Origin: Diadema setosum
Lineage: Eukaryota > Echinodermata > Echinoidea > Diadematoida > Diadematidae
Direction of reading: 5' to 3'
NCBI GenBank assembly: GCA_033980235.1
Contig: CM067077.1
Span: forward strand, 2,469,972-2,533,971
DNA length: 64,000 bases
Shown here: positions 9,964 through 20,029 of the stretch, one piece after another
How the letters are laid out: every line of letters begins with the position of its first letter
How positions within the stretch are numbered: position 1 is the first letter of the stretch
Notes under the pieces: generated by a model
What the model saw: the letters and a program-made list of their open reading frames with translations, nothing else
Database searches by the model: none
Told to the model about the DNA's origin: nothing
Translations under genes and position numbers: made by a program

Positions 9964-10773
9964 ATGCCTGAGACACGACAAGGCAAGGAAGCACGACATC
10001 GGACCACAACTGGCCCCGGCAACTCTGCGGTAGATTCCACTCCCACCGGTCCTGAAGGGAGTTCAGCTGGTCACCCAACCGACACCACGGACAATCAGTC
10101 AACAGACAAAGGAGACAATGACCAAGATTGCCTCCTATCTGAAAAGATACGGCGTGCCCTCCTTTCTCAACCTGTCATGGCGGCCCTCATTCAAGCCGTG
10201 AAAGAAGCCGTCTTGGAGGACGTCACTCAACAGGTATACGAGTCCCTCCGCTTGGACATGGAACGACAAGAGAAAGAAGGTTTCCAACCAGCTAAAACAA
10301 CTTCATGTCAGACTTGATGAAGTCAACGAGGAAATCTACGACCAGGAGCAATATAGTCGTCGAAACTGCTTAGTCATCCATGGTCTCCCCAAGAACGAGA
10401 ACGAGAGCACAGACACCGTCATCTCGCAGACAGCCAACACTGAATTGGGCATCGACCTCCACGCCAAGGACATCGACCGCAGCCATAGACTTACACAGCG
10501 ACCTCGACAACAAGCCGACAACGCGCGAACAAGTCGACCTCGGAAACCGAGAGGCAACTCGTCTACAAGTCCAAAGAAAAGGTGAAAGGGAAGGGAATCT
10601 ACATCAACGAATCTCTGACTTCCTACAGGCAACGACTCTTGATGCAAGCAAAACGTCGCAAGAACGTACAAAGAACGTGGACCCAAGACGGACGAGTCAC
10701 AGTTCTAACCACAGACAACAGGAAAATACCAATAAACACTGTAAACGACCTCGAAAAACTCAGAAACGTGTAA
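9964..10773 (+). pseudogene. LINE ORF1 protein (RRM-like), two compensating frameshifts
   Basis: ATG at 9964 begins MPETRQGKEARH, a polar, disordered N-terminus of about 60 residues, followed by SEKIRRALLSQPVMAALIQ. Near 10286 the frame shifts by one, and the next part reads QLKQLHVRLDEVNEEIYDQE (coiled coil) and YSRRNCLVIHGLPKNENE, the EqYSRRn.lvihGlp signature of L1/L2-type ORF1 RRM domains. The frame returns before 10582 with INESLTSYRQRLLMQAKRR and TWTQDGRVTVL, the C-terminal domain, ending at 10773. ORF1 proteins bind LINE RNA in the cytoplasmic RNP. About 270 residues is a normal length. The two shifts restore the original frame, so the ancestor was intact. Confidence 0.82.
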
Positions 10774-10891
10774 GTTGGGGACTTCTTTTTCCCTCTCTAA
10801 CTTCTTCTACCTCTCTCACTCTCTCTATATTTGCAACTGTTCATACACTTTTTGTAGTTACATTCTCGTCTAATTGGTTTCAATTTCATAA

Positions 10892-11062
10892 ATGCCTCCG
10901 AAATACCCGTGTATCGTTTGTAATACTTCCGTGCGAAACAATCAAAACGCACTCCTCTGTGTCTCGTGTAAGTCATGGTGCCATTTGAAATGTACACTCT
11001 CAAGCGTCGCCATTTTTAATGAAACATGTGATTGGATATTTGACATATGTATGTTTTGTTAA
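10892..11062 (+). CDS. LINE PHD-finger segment (start of ORF2)
   Basis: ATG at 10892 opens a 56-codon frame with a full cysteine pattern: CIVC, then CVSC, SWCHLKC and a final CMFC just before the TAA at 11060. C-x2-C...C-x2-C...W-C-H-x2-C...C-x2-C is the PHD/treble-clef zinc-finger layout. Just beyond the stop the same frame gives LPFST, a motif that often follows this finger in related elements, so the stop probably interrupts one longer ORF2. PHD fingers bind histone tails. A role in chromatin targeting of the LINE is plausible but inferred. It lies about 120 bp after ORF1. Confidence 0.72.
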   Translation: MPPKYPCIVCNTSVRNNQNALLCVSCKSWCHLKCTLSSVAIFNETCDWIFDICMFC

Positions 11063-11280
11063 CTACCTTTTTCCACTGCTGAGCGAAATCGAATCCGTTA
11101 TACCCTTGTATATATTGTTCCAAACAGAACTGTTTACGTTATAGTTCATTCTATTGTACATGTAATTCTAATTCTTTTTCATTTAATCACTACGATAGTA
11201 ATGATCAATGTCTGTGGTCATTATTCTCATATTTTAAGTTAAATGAAATTGTTGATGAAGAAAGATTCTGCTCCCACTCT

Positions 11281-14200
11281 GTGAATCCAATGAGCATGAA
11301 CAAGTTTAATCCGATAACCAATGATTTTAATGCTGCATTGAGTGCCTACGACAGTGTCAATGACTCCAATTTTTGTAATTATTTGTTCTGTGAAGATTTC
11401 CTTCATAAAACTAAGGCAACTTCTGATGATTTTGCATTATTACACGTAAATGCAAGAAGCCTTGTCCGAAACCATGAAGAATTGGAATTACTCTTATTTG
11501 CTGTAGACTACAAATTTACTGTCATTGGTATTTCAGAAACCTGGTTTCGTAATGATACATCAATTGCGTCTTTCTCTCTCAATGGCTATACACTCGTTCA
11601 TGTTGACAGACCGAACAGGCGAGGTGGCGGCGTCGCCCGCTATGTAAGAAACGGTGTGGAATTCACACTCTGTTCTAAAAATGCCAGCCAGTAGTCGTGT
11701 TTGTGATTCAGTGTTTACTGAAATACCCCAAACGAATAAATCCATTGTAGTAGGTTGTTGCTATAGAGTACCCAATACTGACATCTCTATTTTCACGCAG
11801 ATTCTCTCCGACTACCTAAGAGATACCAATATTGGCAATAAAGATTTTTATTTGATGGGCGACTTCAATATTAACTTACTCAATTATGAAAGAGATAACA
11901 AAACAAATAGTTTTCTTGAATCACTCTTTCAGTTTGGTTTGTTTCCCTCTATTACAAAACCTATAAGAATTACGCCCCATACAGCTACTTTGATTGATAA
12001 TATATTTTGTAATTGTATTGATATAAATTACAAGAGTGGTCTTATTTATTCTGATATTTGAGATCATTTTCCTATATTTCATGTCAGTAACCGAAACAAA
12101 CCCCAAATGTCCAACAAAAAATGGACAAAGACAAGATTGATAACCGTGAATGAGATAGATCATTTTATCCAGCAGCTCCAGTCGGTTGATTTGTCTGATT
12201 TCTATGACACTGACAATGTTAACAAGTCATATAATATGTTTATTCAAAAATTCCGTCATTTATATGAAATGTGTTTTCCGTTAGTTCGAATTGCCATGAA
12301 GAATATGTCAAAGCCTTGGATAACTCCGGGAATTTTGAAATCAATAAAACGGAAGCAGAGATTGTATAGAACTTACATCAGAAACCCAACTGATAAAACA
12401 CGCAAGGTTTACAGTATGCAAAACAGTTTGACGAATGTTATTAGAATATCAAAAAAAAAAGAGTATTTTCACAATAAGTTTATCACTGTTTAAGGTGACA
12501 TGAATAAGACGTGGAGACACATAAACAATCTGCTTGGTAAAAAGGGTAATAATCTTCCTACAACTATGTATCATCATCAAGATAAACTGAACACCAAAAA
12601 GTCTATTTCCGAAGCGTTTAAAGGGATCGTACAGTTTTGGTTGAGACCTAATTTCAGGTTTCTAACATTTTTTGGTGAGATAATGAGAAACCTCTTATGA
12701 AATATGAAAGAGCATGTAATTCTATGAGGAATTCAACGTGTATTTGATGAAAATTGGTTTTGAAATGGCTGAGATATCCAAAAAAGAGCGATTTTAATAA
12801 AGTGTGAGACCCACACTTTATTACGATCGCTTTGTTTTACTTTGTTTTTGAATGTTTCAGTCATTCCAAACCCGATTTTCATCAAATAAACTTTGAATTC
12901 CTCTTAAAATGGTATGCTCTGTACTATATCATAAGTGTTTTCTTGGTATCTCGCATAAAGTTAAAAGCCCAATTCTCATCTCCACCAATACTGTACCATC
13001 CTTTTAACAAATATTTTTTGAATACTGGAAAACGTATCCGTCAGCATATTCCAATGACAAGTACGAATTTTGATAAATTTCTCCCAAAACAATCCTTCTC
13101 TTCTGTTTTTTTTTGAAACCCACAACAGTCTCCGAAATAATAGATATTGCTCGCTGTATGAAATCATCAGCATCGTCTGGACCTGACGAAATCAGCAGTC
13201 AAGTTATTAAGAAGTGTATCCATTATATTGCTGATCCTCTTTGTGTTATTTTTAATCAATCCACGACTCAGGGTACGATTCCAGATAGTTTGAAAACAGC
13301 TAAAGTAGTTCCCATTTTCAAGAAAGGAGACACAACCTCACACAGTATAGAAAACTACAGACCTATTGCCATTTTACCCATTTTTTCCAAGCTCCTTGAA
13401 AAAGTACGCCACGCCAGACTACACGGTCCCCTTGTTCGCAATGACGTGTTGATACCACAGGAATTCGGCTTTTGGACAAACTACTCAACCGAACTCGGTG
13501 TACTGAACTTGGTGAACTCAGTATCTCGCGAAATAGATGCTGGTAACTATTGTGTTGGGGTCTTTATGGATCTTTCAAAAGCGTTCGACACCCTCGACCA
13601 CCACATACTGTTACGTAAACTGGAATATTGTGGTGTACGTGGTATTGCTCTTGATTGGTTCACCAATTACTTGACAAATAAAAAACAGTACGTTGCGGTG
13701 GACGGTGTTAAATCCAGTTTTGGTAATCTTTGTTGTGGTGTCCCACAGGGATCAGTTCTAGGACCCCTTTTGTTTCTTGTTTATATTAATGACATTATAT
13801 CTTCTTCTAATATAGTCAAGTTTTTATTATTTGCCGATGACACAACAATTTTCGTATCCCACAAAAATCTGAATGATCTTATAACAATAGTTAACGCAGA
13901 ACTGGTTAATTTATATGAGTGGTTTAATTGTAACTAATTATTTTTGAATCTTGATAAGACCAAATATGTTTTGTTTAGAACAAGAAACAGAAAAATACCA
14001 TGTAACCACCCAAATGTATGTATAGGAGGTCACGCTATGTCAATGGTGGATAATATAAGATTTCTTGGTGTTGTATTAAACGAATATCTTTCCTGGAGGC
14101 CTCACATCAGTGCCATTTCACTCTTGGTGCTCTTAGAAGATTGAAGCACACTTTACCCCAAACTGTATTGAAAGTATTGTATAATAGTATCATAACGCCA

Positions 14201-14641
14201 CATTTGAGTTATTGCAATATTATCTGGGGCCATACATACAAAAGTCAACTTCGAAAAATAGAAATACTCCAAAAAAGACAGAGTGATAACTAATTCTTGT
14301 ATTTATGTCCACACGAGCAACCTGTTTTCTCAGCTTCGTGTATTACCTATTACTGATTCGTTATCATTTAATTCTTTAGTCTTTATGTATAAGCTTCACG
14401 CTGGATTATTACCAAATGTGTTTAATGATTTATTCGTATTAAATAGTTCTGTTCATTTGTATGATACCCGTCAGAGAAACTCACTGCGACGACCAAAGGT
14501 ACGTACAACATTTGCCCTGAACTCATTCCAAGTAAAATTCCCAAACTATGGAATGCTCTTCCAAAAGATATAAAGCATAGTTCTACTTTATCACGATTTA
14601 AGAGATTGTCCTCTAATTTGCTCCTTCCGAGGGAAAATTGA
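11281..14641 (+). pseudogene. LINE ORF2: endonuclease and reverse transcriptase
   Basis: The endonuclease part reads FALLHVNARSLVRNHEELE, VIGISETWF and RPNRRGGGVARYV, then after a frameshift near 11690 DFYLMGDFNINLL. The connector has KPWITPGILKSIKRKQ. RT blocks are YRPIAILPIFSKLLEK, VFMDLSKAFDTLDHHILL (first catalytic Asp), GVPQGSVLGPLLFLVYIND and LLFADDTTIF (catalytic Asp pair at about 13840). The thumb and C-terminal part includes SYCNIIWGHTYKSQL, HTSNLFSQLRVLP and LYDTRQRNS. Lesions: TGA at 12059, TAA at 12491, a MITE at 12622-13003, a T-run shift near 13110, TAA at 13935, and shifts or deletions near 14115, 14280 and 14540. The active-site residues remain, which suggests fairly recent inactivation. 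Confidence 0.9.
12622..13003. mobile_element. 382-bp foldback MITE, Kolobok/T2-like, in LINE ORF2
   Basis: Flanked by TTAA on both sides (12618-12621, 13004-13007). The ends are AGGGATCGTACAG and, in complement, AAGGATGGTACAG. The inverted similarity continues almost to the centre: arms of about 185 bp meet at AGTGTGAGACCCACACT near 12805, so the element is one long imperfect hairpin. TTAA plus AGG(G/A)-type ends match the TTAAAGGRR rule known for Xenopus T2 MITEs of the Kolobok superfamily. Removing element plus one TTAA joins ...SISEAF to NKYFLNTG in one frame. Confidence 0.88.
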
Positions 14642-15072
14642 AAAAAAAAATCTATTGTCATCCTAGTCACACTTGTACTCACATGAATGAAAATCATTGC
14701 TTGCGAGCACTACGTCTATTGTCTATAGTCCATCTATCGCTTATATACTCTCACCTTTCCAATCATACTCACCTTGTTTTCTACTCTTCTTTCATCTCTC
14801 CTGGATTTTCGCTGTTGTTTTCCATGGTATCTGTGCATATATATGTATTTATATATGCATGCTGTTTTTTCCCCTTTCCCATTCCCACTAAATCAAATGT
14901 ACAACCTTGAAATGTATATTAAATCTTTTGCTTGTTTGTTTTTCATGTACATTAATATTTAAGCATTACTGGGACCCCTATTTATAAGCACTGCTTCTCC
15001 TGGGGTTCCCACCATCAAGTTTAATTGTTTCTGCTTTGTTTTTGTTTGCTTTGTATATAGTTATGTATCTTT
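14642..15072 (+). other. LINE 3' UTR
   Basis: T-rich, non-coding; opens with an A9-10 run after the ORF2 stop. Several short plus-strand frames here are low-complexity Phe/Ser-rich artefacts. Confidence 0.7.
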
Positions 15073-15092
15073 GAACTGAACTGAACTGAACC
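15073..15092 (+). repeat. LINE 3' terminal pentamer repeat
   Basis: GAACT repeated nearly four times closes the LINE. Short tandem tails of this kind mark CR1/L2-group 3' ends. Confidence 0.8.
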
Positions 15093-15226
15093 TAGTGTGA
15101 AAACCACACTAATATATACGAAGATGGTATGAGTGTTATAGATCTTTCTGAATCTTTCCTCAAGAATCTTAGAATTATACTTGATAGGACAGTAGGAGTG
15201 AAACAAAAAAAGGAAGGTTTAGTTGA

Positions 15227-15343
15227 AAGCCAGTCCCGTGGTGGACAAAGGAGTGCTCTCGCATAGCAAAAGAGAGAAATAGACTGAAGAATATTGTCTC
15301 ATGCAGTATGTTATTTCATGTTGAAAGAGTGCATGTTCGATGA
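15227..15343 (+). pseudogene. older LINE connector fragment (PVPWW motif)
   Basis: A 38-codon frame reads KPVPWWTKECSRIAKERNR before breaking at a TGA. PVPWW.keC..a..eRn is the conserved linker between endonuclease and RT in Jockey/CR1-type LINEs. It lies downstream of the completed LINE tail, so it belongs to a second, older insertion. The surrounding endonuclease and RT parts are not recognisable. Confidence 0.65.
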
Positions 15344-16087
15344 ACATAAAAGTGCTGGTTCGCCTGAACTGCATAATAAAGACGTACAGTGTGATGGACT
15401 AAAGAATCAGAAAAGCATTAACATTAAATATTGTTGCTTATAGAAGGCATGTACATGTCTTTGGTAGAAATGTTTCCACATTGTGTTGCACATCAGACTA
15501 CTTAGTAAATAGAATGATAACATACAATGACACCATTAAAGGCATGAAGTACCATTTGCAGAAGATACAAAAAATACAATATCATTGCTTTAAAATAGTC
15601 TTAAAATGTGAGTTAGGAATAGAAACAACCACTGTAAAAGAATTTGAATCCGTATTATCAATGTTAAGTAATGTTAACCACACAAAAAAAAATGAACAAT
15701 AGTTATAATAAGAATGTTTCATGACTAAACCGTCTACAGTTAAGGTTTTATGAGAAAAATATTGATATCTTCCTATATTTTAGAATTTATTGCAAACATT
15801 TTATATAGTAGGATGTTTTGTGATACAGTAGACCTACACATATGCATTAAACGTGATATCTTGAACATTCTGTTATCATTGCTCCCAAAGATAAACAGGA
15901 CGTTAAATAATTACAAAAATAACTGAGCAACTTTCACGGTTTTTAGCATTACAGCAGCATTTGCTCAGATTGTTTGTTAAATCGCTGTAACTGGTCTTTT
16001 CATCATCCAAGTGGGGAAGAATGATTTAAACAAAATGCTAAGGAAGATCTTATTCAGGAAGGGATAAAGTTTTATACCTGTGAAAAA
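15344..16087. other. unassigned; one 73-codon frame
   Basis: A plus frame at 15481-15702 (starts MCCTSDYLVNRM, contains KGMKYHLQKIQKIQYHC) has no recognised domain. It could be a decayed continuation of the LINE fragment upstream. Otherwise AT-rich sequence with nothing identifiable. Confidence 0.35.
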
Positions 16088-16221
16088 TGACACAGAAACT
16101 AAAATTTAAAACTTTGAAATATACCATCATTATACATACACAGTCAAATGGGTGTTGAGTTGTCATTCAGAAATAGGGGTCCTGCAACTAGTGATGCCGT
16201 TTTTTATGTTGAGAGAGATAA

Positions 16222-16428
16222 TCATATTGAGGCCATGACAGAGACATATGTCACAGTATGAAGAATGACGAAGAGGAATGTACCCAGGCATATCAAAGTG
16301 GGAAAAAACTGATAAACATTACCATTTTCGCCCGTAATCTTTTCCCAGTAGGTGCAGAAAACTAGATGACCGTCACGGCATAAATCTCCTTTGTGGTATC
16401 CAACTACCTTCATGTGACATGCGATCAT
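16222..16428 (-). CDS. 68-codon frame in duplicated segment (hypothetical)
   Basis: The minus strand reads MIACHMKVVGYHKGDLCRDG, then HLVFCTYWEKITGENGNVYQ, followed by a hydrophobic segment FFPTLICLGTFLFVILHTV that could span a membrane. In copy A the same frame is kept up to an extra A run near 6660 that shifts it. I recognise no family. The Cys/His/Trp content is less random-looking than nearby frames, but there is no splice or transcript evidence. Confidence 0.25.
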   Translation of the reverse strand: MIACHMKVVGYHKGDLCRDGHLVFCTYWEKITGENGNVYQFFPTLICLGTFLFVILHTVTYVSVMASI

Positions 16429-16615
16429 GCAGTTTCCAAGTTAGAAGATAGTTGTTCGGCCAGTAGAAACTCTCTCCCAAGTGCTAACAGTAAAACGTAA
16501 TATTTTGTACACTTTACAAACATCACAGCCACTCCCTACTTCGCTGCGCATAGAAAATCATCATTTGAAAACAAGTTTGCAAACTTCCACACTTCCACCA
16601 CCGACCTACTCAGTA

Positions 16616-16785
16616 GTCTGGTTTCCAGACCCTTTGCAAAATGGACTCTGCGACGGAAGTCGCCGCCTTTGCCGAAGTCAAAGGCACAGGACAAAAACCA
16701 CCTTAAACTATACCAGTTTTTGACGTTGAGATCGCCAATATCCTGAATGGCGAAATAGTAGTAACAAAGGGGCTGAAAGTCAGAC
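16616..16785. mobile_element. TA-flanked MITE, copy in segment B
   Basis: Same element as 9424-9592: the left end GTCTGGTTTCCAGACCC is intact, and the right end GGGGCTGAAAGTCAGAC has decayed relative to its mate. TA lies at 16614-16615 and 16786-16787. Confidence 0.78.
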
Positions 16786-16800
16786 TACCACTGATCAAAC

Positions 16801-17235
16801 ATTGCTGCGTGCCTGTGAAAACTGTAACCCGACTTGGAGGGGAAACGCTCAACCCGCAGAACTTCCTGCTCTCGCAACCACTCATTTCTGAACACTTTTC
16901 ACGTTAGGATCTATTCACCTCGTATAATTTATGGTAGCACAATAATTGATTTCTTTACAAGCAAAAGATACGAAAACTAAATGGAGTTCGGTTTAAAGTA
17001 GTATCGAAGGTCACATGTTACGTTTTGTCATGTATATTGTGTTGTTTGTATTATAGAGCATAGACATCTCATAGAAAGAAATTGAAAAAAGAAATACATT
17101 AAAGTAAATTATATCTGCCTACTTCTTTCAAGTACCACTGACTACCAGCATGTTTTCAAACCTATCTCGATCTGGAATCATATGTTAAGGCATATCAAGT
17201 AGATGACTCTAGAATTGGTTCTAAATGAGCTGATA
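16801..17235. other. unassigned sequence
   Basis: AT-rich, no coding frame, RNA or terminal repeat recognised. It ends at the TA preceding the pogo-like terminus. Confidence 0.5.
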
Positions 17236-17440
17236 CAGTGTGCTCCCATTACAACGAACACATAACGAAATTTCATTATAACGAAGTAAAACTTCTGGTC
17301 CCAAAATTATCACCATTAAAGTCTATGGTACAAAATTCGCTTATAATGAACACGGTTATAGCGAAATTTTCGTAATAACGAAGTCTTTTCCGAGCACCGC
17401 TGACAAAGAAAAGCAAAAGAAATGCGCCCCGTTATAACGA
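17236..17440 (+). mobile_element. pogo/Tigger-like transposon terminus
   Basis: After TA (17234-17235) the sequence starts CAGTGTGCTCCCATTAC and then repeats variations of TATAACGAA six or more times (AACGAACAC, ATAACGAAATTT, TATAACGAAGT, TTATAACGAAATG). The CAGT..CCC..TTATAACGAA pattern is characteristic of pogo/Tigger inverted ends. The opposite end is not found in this window, so it is a solo or truncated terminus. Confidence 0.65.
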
Positions 17441-17519
17441 AATGCTAATCGCTTTAAAAAATACGTAGCGGAACAAGGCATTTACAGCGTCTCTGCTTGG
17501 GCGAACGCGTTACATCACT

Positions 17520-17810
17520 GTGTTTTCGCTTGGTGTGTCACGCACACTTTCCGAGGGGAACTTGCGCTATTGTAATAGGCCCTACAATAATCTGAAATTG
17601 ATTAACTATTTGCTTAATTGTTCACATAGCTTTCCAGTGTATGACGAGAATTCAACAAACAGAATATCTTATATGCTGGCTTCCTCATTTTCGTTATATA
17701 TGAAGAGTTTGTGTGCAAAAACCGATAAGTCAATATTTGCCAAATGGAGATATTTGCGATATAAGGTTAAGAAAAACGAGAGTGCACTGTACTCTGTTTG
17801 GAACAACTGA
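17520..17810 (+). CDS. 96-codon open frame, unassigned
   Basis: The frame is open beyond both sides of the nominal start and reads SLGVSRTLSEGNLRYCNRP and later KSIFAKWRYLRYKVKKNE, a basic C-terminus. It follows the pogo-like end and may be transposon-derived, but I see no transposase motif (no DDE or HTH signature). Possibly chance. Confidence 0.2.
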   Translation: MFSLGVSRTLSEGNLRYCNRPYNNLKLINYLLNCSHSFPVYDENSTNRISYMLASSFSLYMKSLCAKTDKSIFAKWRYLRYKVKKNESALYSVWNN

Positions 17811-18110
17811 CTATAAGTAAAATCGACTCTTTTTCATCCTGATCCCGCGTACACTCGAATAAAGATGACAACACGGCCACTTAGCATCGATTTTAGCAGC
17901 TTCACCCATGGAAAGTATAAGGGATCAGTATGCATGTAGTTACAGGAGAAGAAATCTCTAAAAGCACATCAGCGCAAGAAAATGGCATTGAAACACAAGT
18001 ATGTGAATGAATAGTTAACAGAAAGTTGGGGATCATATACCGTACAGTTCAGCTGTAATTCAAATACTTTATTATCTTCAAATGAATTACTTGTTCTATC
18101 TTTGATACAG
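17811..18110. other. unassigned; upstream intron of hydrolase gene
   Basis: No coding signal. It ends in TTGTTCTATCTTTGATACAG, an acceptable 3' splice site for the next exon. Confidence 0.45.
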
Positions 18111-18233
18111 AGCAAACTTTGAGAGTGGTCGAGATCCCTGTACTGGAGGAGCGGCATGAGAGTATGAGAGATTATGAGAGCAAGCGGCAATGGCTGCAAG
18201 ACACTATCTCCATTTTCTTCTCATCAACAAAAG
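18111..18233 (+). pseudogene. serine beta-lactamase-like hydrolase, exon with SxxK, internally deleted
   Basis: Bounded by ...GATACAG acceptor and G|GTGAAT donor. Its 3' half reads DYESKRQWLQDTISIFFSSTKG across the junction: W..DT....FSSTKG is the conserved block of animal LACTB/LACT-type proteins (class C beta-lactamase fold), with Ser and Lys of SSTK as the catalytic S-x-x-K pair. The 5' half in another frame reads ANFESGRDPCTGGAA, the usual upstream block. The strand between them (normally a Y..G..VVDLWGG-like segment) is missing, and the two blocks are out of frame. So this is a deleted copy, or an exon now read entirely in the second frame. Substrate unknown. Confidence 0.6.
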
Positions 18234-19206
18234 GTGAATTTCATTTTTTTTTTATATAGTTGAAATGGTCACAAAAACATTATTGATTGTATGGTTTTCA
18301 ATTGATGATATTCATGTAGAATCAAAATAGCCGCACTGTATATATAGGCCCTACAATTTCATGCATGATGATTGTGGTAAACATGTCTCTATAAAGCAAA
18401 CAGAATGCTAACAGAATTTGGAAATCAAAAGGATCTTGATCGGAAATACTGAGCTGAGGTTCAGGAACACAACCATGACAACAGTGACGTCAAACGATAC
18501 AAATGACCTTTTTTGTTTTTTTCTTTCTTTTGTAGCAGGAAAAGCTGCAGGAAATTTCAGGAGAGAAGAAAAAATTCTCCCCATGAACTGTGTGCAATCA
18601 TGTCATGCCAAACTAGCGTTCTAATTCTAATTCAAATAGTGAGCAGTGTCGTTCTCACACAAAGGCCAATTCTTGAAATTGAGGTGGGAGGGGGGTTGGG
18701 CGTGTAACCCTGCTGCCCCCTGCTGGGAGTGAAGAGGCATGCCTGGAGTTATATTCCAAAAATTGTAGAGGGGAGTGGGGGACAGAGAAGGAAAGTCTTA
18801 TTGCACTTGTTCGGTGGGGTAAAGGGACAACACCTCTTTACTCATATCCACCCCTCGCTCCCTCATGGGGTCCGGGGCCCGGGAGAACGGTGGGTTCCAG
18901 TTGGTTTTTGTTGCTTCTTTTTCAGGTTTTATGAAGCCCCAGAGCCTACCATCCCCTCATCCCTCTTTTGCGCCTGAGACTCTTGCTCGTTGTCTTTACT
19001 GCATAAAGAAAATACCCCCTGTTTCTTATTTGCTGTTTTGTTTACATCTCCATGTGGACCGGGTGCAGTATTTGAACAGTTTGATCGGTTTGCGTTCATT
19101 TAATCACTGGATATGACCCATCTCATCAATCAGTCAAAGACACTGTTTCTTAGATCCACATTTCCCTTGTTGTACATAATATTTATCATTCTTTCTCTCG
19201 ACGTAG
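18234..19206 (+). other. intron between hydrolase exons
   Basis: 973 bp, phase 1, from GTGAAT to CTCTCGACGTAG. It contains a G-rich low-complexity stretch near 18680-18960. Short frames inside show no domain. A pyrimidine tract ending TTTTGTAG at 18537 resembles an acceptor, but the sequence after it does not continue the hydrolase. Confidence 0.55.
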
Positions 19207-19319
19207 GAGTTACGTCAGTGTGCATTGCCATGCTTGTAGATCGAGGTTTGCTGGACTACAACAAACCAGTCGCCCTCTATTGGCCGGAATTCGCACAGAA
19301 TGGCAGAGAGAAGATTACC
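19207..19319 (+). CDS. serine beta-lactamase-like hydrolase, following exon
   Basis: Joined in phase 1 to the upstream exon it reads [20 protein letters not shown] and [18 protein letters not shown]. This matches the block after SxxK in LACTB-family proteins (K.vtsv.iamLvdrG.LdyD..V..[10 protein letters not shown]..ITV). I end the exon at ATTACC before GTATGA, because reading on gives TGA at once. The alternative is a frameshift followed by MMKHK and a donor GTAATT at 19337. The next exon (..LL.H.aGL) is not found before the array, so the gene is partial here. It is a real conserved exon; whether it is functional depends on the deleted upstream exon. Confidence 0.68.
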
Positions 19320-19342
19320 GTATGATGAAGCATAAGGTAATT

Positions 19343-19346
<4 letters not shown>

Positions 19347-19403
<57 letters not shown>
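19347..19403. repeat. (GT)n microsatellite
   Basis: Nearly pure dinucleotide run just after the hydrolase exon, probably intronic. Confidence 0.97.
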
Positions 19404-19404
<1 letters not shown>

Positions 19405-20029
19405 TGTGTGCCTGAAGGGCCTAATGCAAAATATGTAACAGAAATTTCCTACTACTTAACAGTTAGTCGTTTAAGGAGTAATATTTTATAAACATAACAG
19501 TGGGAATTTTGTTACAATCCGATGAAAATTAGAGAAGTTATGAAGTTATTAAGATTTATAAATTTCCTAAAACAATCTCTTCAACAGTCCATAATTATTA
19601 ATATGCAAATTAGTGGGTTAATTTTTTTCAAGATCACCTCAAAACTTGTATATTATGGTTTGTAAACAAAATTTTAAAAACATCCAGTTTTTTGTTCACA
19701 CGTTATTAGGACCCAGTTTTAAATCATATTATATTTGATTGATCTTTGAAGTTATTCAGCAAGGAAAACCGCTTTCTTTTTAACTTTTATGCCAGGAGAA
19801 ACAGGTTTCTTAGGTAAGGTTTGTTTGTTTGTTTGTTTGTTTGTTTGTTTGTTTGTTTTTCATGCCGTCAATCTCTCGTTTGAGGCGAGTCCCCATACTG
19901 GTGATACCCAAAGTGGGGTGCGTATATTTGTCGTTTGGGAGTTGGGAGTCAAAGTACTTGTCCATTGCAAATAAACTTTCTGCTCAGGCGTGACAAACCT
20001 GGAGGCCAAGCCAGGGTTTGATGACTCCA
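19404..20029. other. unassigned, with (TTTG)n tract
   Basis: Non-coding. A (TTTG)n microsatellite occupies 19819-19860. The segment 19861-20029 leads into the first copy of the 300-bp tandem repeat. Confidence 0.6.

Larger units (their letters stand above)
9964..15092 (+). mobile_element. near full-length CR1/L2-group LINE with PHD finger, inactivated
   Basis: It contains, in order, an ORF1 (RRM-like nucleic-acid chaperone), a PHD zinc finger, APE endonuclease, reverse transcriptase, thumb and C-terminal domain, a T-rich 3' UTR and a GAACT-pentamer tail. That is the layout known for CR1/L2/Daphne-type LINEs, some of which carry PHD fingers (Kapitonov and Jurka described esterase and PHD domains in CR1-like elements). 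Frames are broken in at least nine places, so it is defective. A 382-bp MITE sits inside ORF2. The 5' boundary is approximate. Confidence 0.85.
16088..16800. repeat. duplicated segment, copy B (empty site)
   Basis: Contiguous counterpart of 6441-6835 plus 9281-9606, roughly 90-95% alike by eye. It lacks the 2445-bp transposon and has CCCAAGTGC at the site. It includes the TA-flanked MITE at 16616-16785. Flanks on both sides differ from copy A. The mechanism of copying is unknown; it may be part of a larger dispersed repeat. Confidence 0.83.

Noticed and set aside
14638..14962. Three overlapping plus frames in the LINE 3' UTR
   Set aside because: Low-complexity Phe/Ser/Tyr-rich translations of T-rich UTR, mutually overlapping in different frames.
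18513..18707. Additional hydrolase exon after the acceptor-like tract at 18537
   Set aside because: The following sequence does not continue the beta-lactamase fold, and the exons on both sides join in phase without it.
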